This document shows, in pieces, positions 8,444 to 15,958 of a DNA stretch of 64,000 nt; within the stretch, counting starts at the first letter, position 1; every line of letters begins with the position of its first letter. The stretch lies in the NCBI GenBank assembly GCA_016720855.1, contig JADKJU010000002.1, positions 62,001-126,000 of the forward strand. Reading direction: 5' to 3'. The notes under the pieces were generated by a model that saw only the letters and a program-made list of their open reading frames with translations, did not search any database and was not told the origin of the DNA. This DNA is from Betaproteobacteria bacterium (GTDB lineage Bacteria > Pseudomonadota > Gammaproteobacteria > Burkholderiales > Usitatibacteraceae). A program made the position numbers and the translations under genes.

Positions 8444-8483
8444 GGCGTTTGTAATCGGTATGTGAGCCGCGGAAAAGGCGCCC

Positions 8484-8511
8484 ATTTTATACGCAGTCGC
8501 GGCCTCGACAA
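8484..8511 (-). promoter_or_regulatory. Possible dusB-fis promoter
   Basis: Minus-strand TTGTCG (8506-8511) and TAAAAT (8484-8489) are spaced by 16 nt. The -10 element overlaps the ATG at 8485, so transcription from here would start near 8477 and leave only the GTG at 8443 usable. Confidence 0.4.
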
Positions 8512-8616
8512 ACTATTTTTGAATCGTGCGTTGCCGATTGGCGACAGATTCTGCGCGAAGTCAAGCGCCCGCGTTTTTCATTCGCAAGTTCAAGAAGCAT
8601 GCCACCTGAAAAGAGG

Positions 8617-8665
8617 AAAAAGAGGGACAGACCCCATTTCCGGAAAAGGGGTCTGTCCCCTTTTT
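8617..8665. repeat. Dispersed palindromic repeat, copy 3
   Basis: Same family as 481-528. Left arm 8617-8641, right arm 8642-8665, with one A:A mismatch where the left arm reads CCCCATTT and the right arm AAAAGGGG. It abuts the stop codon of the 5-oxoprolinase gene and, on the minus strand, would terminate that gene before dusB. Confidence 0.8.
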
Positions 8666-11600
8666 CTAGTTTGTCTCTGGGGCGCGTCCCTTGGCGCCGA
8701 AGCCGCCGCCGCCCGGCGTTTCGATGACGAAGACGTCGTTCGGCCCGACCTGGGTTTCGTCCGCGAAGCCCAGGTCGGTTCGCGAGCCATCCGCACGCTC
8801 GACCCAGTTGCGGCCGACCTCGCCCGGCAAGCCGCCCGCCATGCCGTAGGGCGGCACGCGCCGGTGCCCCGCGAGGATCGCGGCCATCATGGGCTCGAGG
8901 AAGCGGACGCGCCGCGTCGCCCCGTTGCCGCCGTTCCACCGCCCCTGCCCGCCGCTGCCGGCCCGGATGGAGTGCGAATCCACCCGCACCGGATAGCGCC
9001 ACTCGAGGACCTCGGGGTCGGTCAGGCGCGAGTTGGTCATGTGCGCCTGCACCGTGTCGGTGCCCGGGAAGCCGGGGCCGGCGCCGGTTCCGCCCGAGAT
9101 CGTCTCGTAGTACTGGTAGGTGTCGTTGCCGAAAGTGAAGTTGTTCATCGTGCCGTAGGAGGCCGCCATGACGCCCAGCGCCCCGTAGAGCGCATCGGTG
9201 ATGCACTGCGAGGTCTCGACGTTGCCGGCCACCGTCGCCGCGGGCGGACGCGGGTTGAGCATCGAGCCTTCGGGAATTCGCACCTCCAGGGGCTTGAGGC
9301 ACCCGGCGTTGAGCGGGATGTCGTCGTCCACGAGGGTGCGGAACACATAGAGCACCGCGGCATAGACCACCGCCGAGGGCGCGTTGAAGTTGCTCTCGAG
9401 CTGCGCGCTCGAGCCGGCAAAGTCGATCACGGCGCTGCGTCGGTCGGCGCCGATCGAGATCTTCACGCGGATGACGGCCCCGTTGTCCATCTCGTAGGCG
9501 AATTCCCCGTCCTTCAGCACGCCGATCACGCGCCGCACGCATTCCTCGGCATTGTCCTGGACGTGCTTCATGTACGCCTTCACGACGTCGAGGCCGAAGT
9601 GGGCCACCATGCGGCGCAGCTCCTGGACCCCCTTTTCGTTGGCGGCGACCTGGGCCCGGAGGTCGGCGATGTTCTGGTCGGGGTTGCGCGCGGGCCACGT
9701 CGCCGAGGCCAGCAGGCGGCGCATTTCGCCCTCGAGCATCTTGCCGTCCTCGACCAGCTTCACGTTGTCGAGGAGGACGCCCTCCTCCTCCACCGTCTTG
9801 GAGAACGGCGGCATCGATCCGGGAGTGATGCCCCCGATGTCGGCATGGTGACCGCGCGAGCCGACGTAGAACAATGGCGCGGGGACGGTCCCCGCCTCAT
9901 GGGGACTGTCCCCATGCCGCTCGGGGTATACCGGCGTGATGACGGTTACGTCCGGCAGGTGCGTCCCGCCGTTGTACGGATCGTTCAATACGTAGACGTC
10001 GCCCGGCTTCATCTTCCCGGCGTTCTTCGCGATCACCGTCTTGATCGACTCGCCCATGGAGCCCAGGTGGACGGGCATGTGCGGGGCGTTGGCGATGAGG
10101 TTGCCCTCGGCATCGAAAAGCGCGCAGGAGAAATCGAGCCGCTCCTTGATGTTGACCGAGTAGGCCGTCTGGGCGAGGCGCACGCCCATCTGCTCGGCGA
10201 TGGACATGAAGAGGTTGTTGAACACCTCGAGCATCACCGGGTCGGCGTGGGTGCCGGCCGCGTAGCGCACCGTCCGCGCCACGACGCGCCTGAGCACGAG
10301 ATGGTCGAGCGCGGTGACCTCGGCCTCCCAGCCGGGCTCCACCACCGTCGTCGCGTTCTGCTCGGCGATGATCGCCGGGCCCGCTACGCGCTGGCCGGGG
10401 ACCAGCGCCTCCCTCACGAAGACCGGGGTGCGGTGCCGCTCGCCGCCGCTCGTCATTTCCACGTGCTCCGCCGGGTGCGCCGGGCCGCGACCTGCCGCAT
10501 GGGCGGGGGGGCTTTCCCGCGGCGCGTCGGACTTGCCCACCGCTTCGACGGATACCGCCTCGGCGATTAGCGCGCGGTCGGGCATGAGGAAACTGAAGCG
10601 GGCGCGGTAGAGCCGCTCGAAATCCGCGCGCATCGCCTCCGGCGCTCCGAGGGGCACCGCGAGCGAGGAGTCCGTGCCCTCGTACTTGAGGTGCACGCGC
10701 TTGTCGACCCGCTCCACCGCGCAGCCCTGCTCCTCCAGCTCGCCCGCGCAGCCCTTCGCCAGGCGCCCCGTCCTTTCGGCCAGTTCGTCCGCCGCGCCCT
10801 CGATGCGGCACTCCACCGCCTCCTCGCGCAGCGCGCGCACCTGCGCGAGGCCCATCCCGTAGGCGGAGAGCACGCCAGCCAGCGGGTGGATGTAGACCTG
10901 CGTCATGCCCAGCTCGTCCGCCACGAGGCAGGCGTGCTGCCCGCCTGCGCCCCCGAAGCACTGGAGCGTGTATTCGGTCACGTCGTGCCCGCGCTGCACG
11001 CTGATGAACTTGATGGCGTTGGCCATGTTGGCCACGGCGATCCTGAGGAATCCCTCCGCCAGTTGTTCCGTCGACTGCGGCCTGCCCGTGGCTGTCCCGA
11101 TCTCGCCGGCCAGCGCCGCGAACTTCTCGCGCACGACGCCGGCATCGAGCGGCTCGTCGCCCCGGACCCCGAACACCTTCGGAAAGTACTCGGGGTGGAT
11201 CTTGCCCAGCATCACGTTGCAGTCGGTGACCGCCAGCGGGCCCCCGCGCCGATAGCACGCCGGCCCGGGGTTGGCGCCCGCGGAGTCGGGTCCCACGCGC
11301 TGGCGCTGCCCGTCGAAATGCAGGATCGAGCCGCCGCCCGCGGCGATGGTGTGGATGGCCATCATGGGCGCGCGCATGCGCACGCCGGCGACCAGCGTGT
11401 CGAATTCACGCTCGAGTTCCCCGGCGTAGTGCGACACATCGGTCGACGTGCCCCCCATGTCGAAGCCGATCACCTTCGGGAAGCCCGCGAGTTCCGCCGT
11501 CTTCACCATGCCCACGATGCCGCCCGCCGGCCCGGAGAGGATCGAGTCCTTCCCCTGGAAGCGGTGCGCGTCCGTGAGCCCGCCGGAGGACTGCATGAAC

Positions 11601-12319
11601 ATGAGGCGCGCGCGCGGCAACTCCCCCGCCACCTGGTCCACATAACGCCTGAGGATCGGCGAGAGATAGGCGTCCACCACCGTCGTGTCCCCGCGCGAGA
11701 CGATTTTCATGAGCGGGCTCACGGCGTGCGATACCGAGACCTGGGGGAAGCCCGCCTCGCGGGCGAGCGCCGCCACCCGCGCCTCGTGCGCGGGATAACG
11801 GTAGCCGTGCATGAAGACGATGGCGATGGATCGGAAGCCCTCGGCGAACGCCGCCGCCAGGTCGCGCCGCGCGAGCGTCTCGTCGAGCGGCTTGACGAGC
11901 TCGCCGTGCGCCCCCACGCGCTCGTCCACCTCGACCACCTTGCGGTACAGGAGCTCGGGCAGGCGGATGTGGCGGTCGAAGATGCGCGGGCGGTTCTGGT
12001 AGGCGATGCGAAGCTGGTCGCGGAAGCCGCGCGTGATGAAGAGCACCGTGGACTCGCCCTTGCGTTCCAGGAGGGCGTTCGTCGCGACCGTGGTGCCCAT
12101 CTTCACCGCCTCGATGCGCTCGACGGGGATGGGTTCGCCGGACTTCACGCCCAGGAAGTGGCGGATGGCGGCGATGGCCGCGTCGCGATAGCGCTCCGGA
12201 TTCTCGGAGAGCAGCTTGTGCGTGGCGATGGTGCCGTCGGGACGGCGCGCGACCACGTCGGTGAACGTGCCGCCGCGATCGATCCAGAATTGCCAGCGGC
12301 CGGGAATGTTCGCGCTCAT
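8666..12319 (-). CDS. 5-oxoprolinase / hydantoinase, fused A and B domains
   Basis: A 1217-residue fusion of HyuA-like and HyuB-like halves, the layout of ATP-dependent 5-oxoprolinase. The N-terminal Hydant_A_N domain starts FWIDRGGTFTDVVARRPDG. The Hydantoinase_A domain shows VIGFDMGGTSTDVSHYAG, an ATP-binding signature. From about residue 690 the HyuB half begins (DPVMLEVFNNLFMSIAEQMG) and ends in the glycine-rich TPGGGGFGAKG. The enzyme opens 5-oxoproline or related cyclic amides with ATP. It is divergent from a TRAP transporter and shares with it a palindromic control region at 12367-12383, suggesting transport and hydrolysis of the same compound. Substrate is not proved. Confidence 0.9.
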   Translation of the reverse strand: MSANIPGRWQFWIDRGGTFTDVVARRPDGTIATHKLLSENPERYRDAAIAAIRHFLGVKSGEPIPVERIEAVKMGTTVATNALLERKGESTVLFITRGFRDQLRIAYQNRPRIFDRHIRLPELLYRKVVEVDERVGAHGELVKPLDETLARRDLAAAFAEGFRSIAIVFMHGYRYPAHEARVAALAREAGFPQVSVSHAVSPLMKIVSRGDTTVVDAYLSPILRRYVDQVAGELPRARLMFMQSSGGLTDAHRFQGKDSILSGPAGGIVGMVKTAELAGFPKVIGFDMGGTSTDVSHYAGELEREFDTLVAGVRMRAPMMAIHTIAAGGGSILHFDGQRQRVGPDSAGANPGPACYRRGGPLAVTDCNVMLGKIHPEYFPKVFGVRGDEPLDAGVVREKFAALAGEIGTATGRPQSTEQLAEGFLRIAVANMANAIKFISVQRGHDVTEYTLQCFGGAGGQHACLVADELGMTQVYIHPLAGVLSAYGMGLAQVRALREEAVECRIEGAADELAERTGRLAKGCAGELEEQGCAVERVDKRVHLKYEGTDSSLAVPLGAPEAMRADFERLYRARFSFLMPDRALIAEAVSVEAVGKSDAPRESPPAHAAGRGPAHPAEHVEMTSGGERHRTPVFVREALVPGQRVAGPAIIAEQNATTVVEPGWEAEVTALDHLVLRRVVARTVRYAAGTHADPVMLEVFNNLFMSIAEQMGVRLAQTAYSVNIKERLDFSCALFDAEGNLIANAPHMPVHLGSMGESIKTVIAKNAGKMKPGDVYVLNDPYNGGTHLPDVTVITPVYPERHGDSPHEAGTVPAPLFYVGSRGHHADIGGITPGSMPPFSKTVEEEGVLLDNVKLVEDGKMLEGEMRRLLASATWPARNPDQNIADLRAQVAANEKGVQELRRMVAHFGLDVVKAYMKHVQDNAEECVRRVIGVLKDGEFAYEMDNGAVIRVKISIGADRRSAVIDFAGSSAQLESNFNAPSAVVYAAVLYVFRTLVDDDIPLNAGCLKPLEVRIPEGSMLNPRPPAATVAGNVETSQCITDALYGALGVMAASYGTMNNFTFGNDTYQYYETISGGTGAGPGFPGTDTVQAHMTNSRLTDPEVLEWRYPVRVDSHSIRAGSGGQGRWNGGNGATRRVRFLEPMMAAILAGHRRVPPYGMAGGLPGEVGRNWVERADGSRTDLGFADETQVGPNDVFVIETPGGGGFGAKGRAPETN

Positions 12320-12366
12320 GGGAGGGCCTTGCGAGGAGGCGCCAATTTGGCCTCCCCACCCCTGCC

Positions 12367-12383
12367 TGTCAATCGGATTGACA
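12367..12383. promoter_or_regulatory. Perfect 17-bp palindromic operator with back-to-back -35 boxes
   Basis: TGTCAATCGGATTGACA is a perfect palindrome with a single central base. Its half-sites create TTGACA on both strands, each a consensus -35 hexamer pointing to one of the divergent genes. On the minus strand CAAATT follows after 17 nt as a possible -10; on the plus strand the -10 is unclear. A dimeric regulator (GntR-like spacing) bound here would block both promoters. Confidence 0.6.
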
Positions 12384-12440
12384 ACGGGCTTGTCCGGTAG
12401 CTACCGTTCGGGTGCTTCGACCCCCTTCCGGAGAACCCCG

Positions 12441-13409
12441 ATGAGAATCCTTCACGCCCTGCCGGGCGCCCTGGCGCTGGCCGTTTGCCTCGGCGCCGCC
12501 GCCCAGACCAAGTGGGACATGCCCACGCCCTACGCCGCCACCAACTTCCACACGGAGAACATCGTCCAGTTCGCGGCCGACGTGGACAAGGCCACCGGCG
12601 GCAAGCTCAAGATCACGGTGCACCCCGCCGCCTCCCTCTTCAAGGCGCCCGAGATCAAGCGCGCCGTGCAGGGAGGACAGGCGCAGATCGGCGAGCTCAT
12701 CATCTCGGGCTATTCGAACGAGGACCCGATCTTCGGCCTCGACTCGATCCCCTTCCTCGCCACCAGCTACGCCGAATCGGCGAAGCTCTGGAAGGTCTCG
12801 AAGAAGGCGATCGAGGAGCGCTTCGCGAAGCAGGGCATGATGATCCTCTACTGCGTGCCGTGGCCGCCGCAGGGCATCTACTCCACGAAGCCCCTCAACT
12901 CCATCGCCGACATGAAGGGCCTCAAGCTTCGCGCCTACAACCCCATGATTTCGCGCATCGCCGAGCTGGCGGGTGCCCAGCCCGTCACCATCCAGGCCGC
13001 CGAACTCGCGCAGGCCATGGCCACGGGCGCCGTCAACGCGAACATCACCTCCGGCTCCACCGGATACGACACGAAGGCGTGGGAGGTGGTGAAGAACTAC
13101 TACGACACGCAGGCCTGGTTGCCCAAGAACCTCGTCTTCGTCAACAAGAAGGCGTACGACGCGCTCGACAAGGCTTCCCAGGAGGCGCTGCTCACGGCCG
13201 CCGCGGCGGCGCAAACCCGCGGCTGGAAGATTTCCGAGGAGAAGACCGTGTTCTACCTCGGCGAACTCAGGAAGCACGGCATGAACGTGGCCCCGCCCTC
13301 GGCACAGCTCAAGGCCGACTTCCAGAAGATCGGCGCGACGATCACCGAGGAGTGGCTGAAGACCGCGGGGCCGGACGGCAAGGCGATCATCGACGCATAC
13401 AAGAAGTGA
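12441..13409 (+). CDS. TRAP transporter substrate-binding protein, DctP family (system 1)
   Basis: A 322-residue periplasmic binding protein with signal peptide MRILHALPGALALAVCLGAAAQ. The mature part shows the DctP fold: a conserved arginine in MKGLKLRAYNP that binds the ligand carboxylate in this family, and the QAAELAQAMATGAVNANITSG segment. A GGAGAA ribosome site precedes the ATG. It is the first gene of a three-gene TRAP operon, divergent from the 5-oxoprolinase gene, so pyroglutamate or another cyclic amide acid is a reasonable ligand guess. Confidence 0.88.
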   Translation: MRILHALPGALALAVCLGAAAQTKWDMPTPYAATNFHTENIVQFAADVDKATGGKLKITVHPAASLFKAPEIKRAVQGGQAQIGELIISGYSNEDPIFGLDSIPFLATSYAESAKLWKVSKKAIEERFAKQGMMILYCVPWPPQGIYSTKPLNSIADMKGLKLRAYNPMISRIAELAGAQPVTIQAAELAQAMATGAVNANITSGSTGYDTKAWEVVKNYYDTQAWLPKNLVFVNKKAYDALDKASQEALLTAAAAAQTRGWKISEEKTVFYLGELRKHGMNVAPPSAQLKADFQKIGATITEEWLKTAGPDGKAIIDAYKK

Positions 13410-13421
13410 TGCGAAAGAGCG

Positions 13422-13500
13422 CCCTCACCCCCGACCCCGTCTCCGGCGGAAAAGGGAGGCGCTTTTCTCCCTCTACCTCCGGGAGAGGGCCGGGGTGAGG
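13422..13500. repeat. Hairpin-forming repeat between TRAP binding protein and permease genes
   Basis: The left part (ccctcacccccgaccccg) and the right part (cgggagagggccggggtgaggg) form a long imperfect stem, with a second inner pairing (aaagggaggcgc / gcgcttttctccctc). Same family as 4179-4223. It lies inside the operon, right after the highly expressed binding protein, and its right arm supplies the purine-rich stretch and GTG used to start dctQ. Confidence 0.65.
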
Positions 13501-14019
13501 GTGCGCAAGGCGCTCGATCGGCTTTACGACGCCGCTGCCTGGGTCGCGGCGTTTTTCATGGTGGGCGTGCTCCTGATGGTGCTCGCGAGCGTGGTCGGGC
13601 GCCTGGCCGGGTTCAACCTGCGCGGCTCCGACGCCTACGCGGGCTATTGCATGGCCGCCGCGGCCTTTCTCGCGCTGGCGCACACGCTCAAGCGCGGCGA
13701 GCACATCCGCGTGAGCCTCTTCCTCGAACGCTTCGGGCAGCGCGTTTCCCGCGCCCTCGAGCTCTGGTCCCACGCCGCGGGCAGTTGCTTTTGCCTGGTG
13801 CTGGCGCTCTTCTGCGTGCGCCTCGTCTGGCAGTCGTACACGTTCAATGACGTGTCGCAGGGAAACGATGCCACCCCTCTCTGGATTCCGCAGATCGCGA
13901 TGGCGGCCGGGGCGATCGTGCTTGCCGTGGCGATGCTCGATGACTTCGTGCTGCACGTCCGCCGTCGCCATCCTCGCACCAGCGCGGAGGCCAGGGCGGA
14001 ACTGAAGCTCATGGAGTAG
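13495..14019 (+). CDS. TRAP transporter small permease, DctQ family (system 1)
   Basis: A 174-residue protein with four hydrophobic segments (about 15-35, 50-65, 93-115, 130-150), the DctQ topology, and the LKRGEHIRVSLFLERF motif typical of the family. The start is GTG; either 13495 or 13501 lies inside the right arm of the upstream hairpin repeat, whose GGGAGAGGG stretch would act as ribosome site. It is followed six bases later by the large permease gene. Confidence 0.87.
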   Translation: MRVRKALDRLYDAAAWVAAFFMVGVLLMVLASVVGRLAGFNLRGSDAYAGYCMAAAAFLALAHTLKRGEHIRVSLFLERFGQRVSRALELWSHAAGSCFCLVLALFCVRLVWQSYTFNDVSQGNDATPLWIPQIAMAAGAIVLAVAMLDDFVLHVRRRHPRTSAEARAELKLME

Positions 14020-14025
14020 CGCCGG

Positions 14026-15324
14026 ATGGACTTCCTCATCACCGCCGTCCTCATCGCCTTCCTCTTCGCGCTGCTCGCGAGCGGAGTGTGGATCGGTCTC
14101 GCGCTCCTGGGGGTGGCCTGGATCGGCATGGAGCTCTTCACCAGCCGCCCCGTGGGCGACGCCATGGCCGTCACGGTGTGGGGCTCGATGTCCTCCTGGA
14201 CGCTCACGGCGCTGCCGCTCTTCCTCTGGATGGGCGAGATCCTGTTCCGAACGAAGCTCTCCGAGGACATGTTCCGCGGCCTCGCGCCGTGGCTGCAGAA
14301 GATCCCGGGGCGGCTCCTGCACGCCAACATCATCGGCTGCACGATCTTCGCCGCGGTGTCGGGCTCCAGCGCGGCCACGTGCGCCACCATCGGCAAGATG
14401 ACGCTGCCCGAACTCAAGCGGCGGGGCTATCCGGAGGACATGACCATCGGGACGCTGGCCGGCGCGGGGACGCTGGGGCTCCTCATCCCGCCCTCGATCA
14501 TCATGATCGTCTACGGCGTGACGGCCGAGGTCTCGATCACCAAGCTCTTCATCGCGGGCGTGCTGCCGGGACTGCTGCTGGCCGGGCTCTTCATGGGCTA
14601 CACCGTCGTGTGGTCGCTCCTGAATGCCGGGCGTATCCCGCCGGCGGATGCGCCGTTGTCTTTCCTGCAGAAGATCTCCACGTCGCGCCACCTCATCGGC
14701 CCGGTCGCCCTCATCGCGCTGGTGCTGGGGTCCATCTACGTCGGCGTCGCGACGGCGACCGAGGCCGCGGCGCTGGGTGTGGTGGGCTCGCTCGCGCTGT
14801 CATGGACGCAGGGCTCGATGAACCGGCGCGTGTTCGGCGAGAGCCTCATGGGCGCCACGCGCCTTTACTGCATGATCGCGCTGATCCTCGCGGGCGCGGC
14901 CTTCCTCACGCTCTCCATGGGCTACATCGGCCTGCCGCGCCACCTGGCGGAATTCATCACCGGCCTGGGCCTGTCGCCCTTCTGGCTGCTCGCCTGGTTG
15001 ATGGTGTTCTTCATCGTCCTGGGCTGCTTTCTCGACGGCATCTCCATGGTCGTGCTCACCATGGGGGTGATCCTGCCCACCATCGAGAAGGCCGGGCTCG
15101 ACCTCATCTGGTTCGGCGTCTTCATCGTGCTGGTGGTGGAGATGGCGCAGATCACCCCGCCCGTGGGCTTCAACCTCTTCGTGCTGCAGGGCATGACGAA
15201 GAAGCAGATCCCGTGGATCGCGCGCGTGACCCTCCCGCTCTTCCTGCTGATGGTGGTTGCCGTCGGGCTGATCTACTTCTTCCCCGGCATCGTCACCTGG
15301 CTGCCCTCGAAGATGGGGAACTGA
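14026..15324 (+). CDS. TRAP transporter large permease, DctM family (system 1)
   Basis: A 432-residue multi-spanning DctM subunit, the Na+-coupled channel component. Family landmarks are FLWMGEILFRTKLSEDMF, the SGSSAATCATIGKMTLPELKRRGY loop, AGAGTLGLLIPPSIIMIVYG and QITPPVGFNLFVLQG. The length is standard. Its last codons (gatggggaactga) form the left arm of a hairpin whose right arm is the end of the convergent regulator gene. Confidence 0.92.
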   Translation: MDFLITAVLIAFLFALLASGVWIGLALLGVAWIGMELFTSRPVGDAMAVTVWGSMSSWTLTALPLFLWMGEILFRTKLSEDMFRGLAPWLQKIPGRLLHANIIGCTIFAAVSGSSAATCATIGKMTLPELKRRGYPEDMTIGTLAGAGTLGLLIPPSIIMIVYGVTAEVSITKLFIAGVLPGLLLAGLFMGYTVVWSLLNAGRIPPADAPLSFLQKISTSRHLIGPVALIALVLGSIYVGVATATEAAALGVVGSLALSWTQGSMNRRVFGESLMGATRLYCMIALILAGAAFLTLSMGYIGLPRHLAEFITGLGLSPFWLLAWLMVFFIVLGCFLDGISMVVLTMGVILPTIEKAGLDLIWFGVFIVLVVEMAQITPPVGFNLFVLQGMTKKQIPWIARVTLPLFLLMVVAVGLIYFFPGIVTWLPSKMGN

Positions 15325-15356
15325 AAAGGGGACAGACCCCTTTTTTTCAGTTCCCC
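15315..15356. terminator. Bidirectional terminator built from half a palindromic repeat and two gene ends
   Basis: A half copy of the GGGGACAGACCCC repeat sits between dctM and the convergent regulator. Both genes end in ggggaactga, so the two stop regions are inverted copies of each other and extend the stem on either side of the repeat. T runs flank the stem. This can stop transcription from both directions. Confidence 0.65.
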
Positions 15357-15958
15357 TCGCCGAAGAGGCGCGCGAGTTCCACCGCGCTCTTGACACCCAT
15401 CTTCTCGAAGACGCGCGCGCGGTAGACCTCGACCGTCCGCATCGCGATTCCCAGCCGGTCGGCGATCACCTTGTTGTAGTGCCCCTCGACGATGAGGTCG
15501 AGCACCTCGCGTTCCCGGGACGTGAGGGTGGCCAGCCGTTCCTCGCGAAGGAATGCCTCGCGGGCCGCGTCGAGGCGCCGCCGCGACTCGTCGAGCGCGG
15601 CCACGAGCCGGTCCACGAGAGAATTGTCGTTGAACGGCTTCTCGACGAAGTCGAACGCGCCCTGCTTGAGCGCCTCCACCGCCATGGGCACGTCGCCGTG
15701 CCCGGTGAGGAAGACCACCGGCCACGCGGAAAACCGGCCCTCGGAGCGCACGCGCTCGAAGAGTTCGGTGCCGCTGATCCTGCCCATGCGCACGTCGAGC
15801 AGCACCGCCGCGGGGGCGGCTGGGTCGGCCTCGCCGGTCGCGAGGTAGGCGAGGAAATCCTCTCCCGAGGCAAAGGCTCGGCAATCGAGGTCGCGCGAGC
15901 GCAGCAGCCACGCCAGCGCGTCGCGGATCGGTTCCTCGTCGTCGACGACGTGGATCAT
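15347..15958 (-). CDS. dctR: FixJ/LuxR-type response regulator, DctR-like
   Basis: A 203-residue two-domain regulator. The receiver domain starts IHVVDDEEPIRDAL, has the phosphorylated Asp in VLLDVRMG and the lysine in FVEKPFNDN. The LuxR-type helix-turn-helix reads LTSREREVLDLIVEGHYNKVIADRLGIAMRTVEVYRARVFEKMGVKS. The start codon overlaps the stop of the sensor kinase gene by four bases (ATGA). The pair stands next to a dctPQM operon, as dctSR does in Rhodobacter capsulatus, so control of C4-dicarboxylate uptake is likely. The gene name is by analogy. Confidence 0.82.
   Translation of the reverse strand: MIHVVDDEEPIRDALAWLLRSRDLDCRAFASGEDFLAYLATGEADPAAPAAVLLDVRMGRISGTELFERVRSEGRFSAWPVVFLTGHGDVPMAVEALKQGAFDFVEKPFNDNSLVDRLVAALDESRRRLDAAREAFLREERLATLTSREREVLDLIVEGHYNKVIADRLGIAMRTVEVYRARVFEKMGVKSAVELARLFGEGN

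Noticed and set aside
5152..10570. Very long plus-strand frames (807 and 1087 codons) opposite purD, purH, dusB and 5-oxoprolinase
   Set aside because: Their composition (runs of R, H, G, A, V) and lack of any motif mark them as antisense shadows of conserved enzymes.
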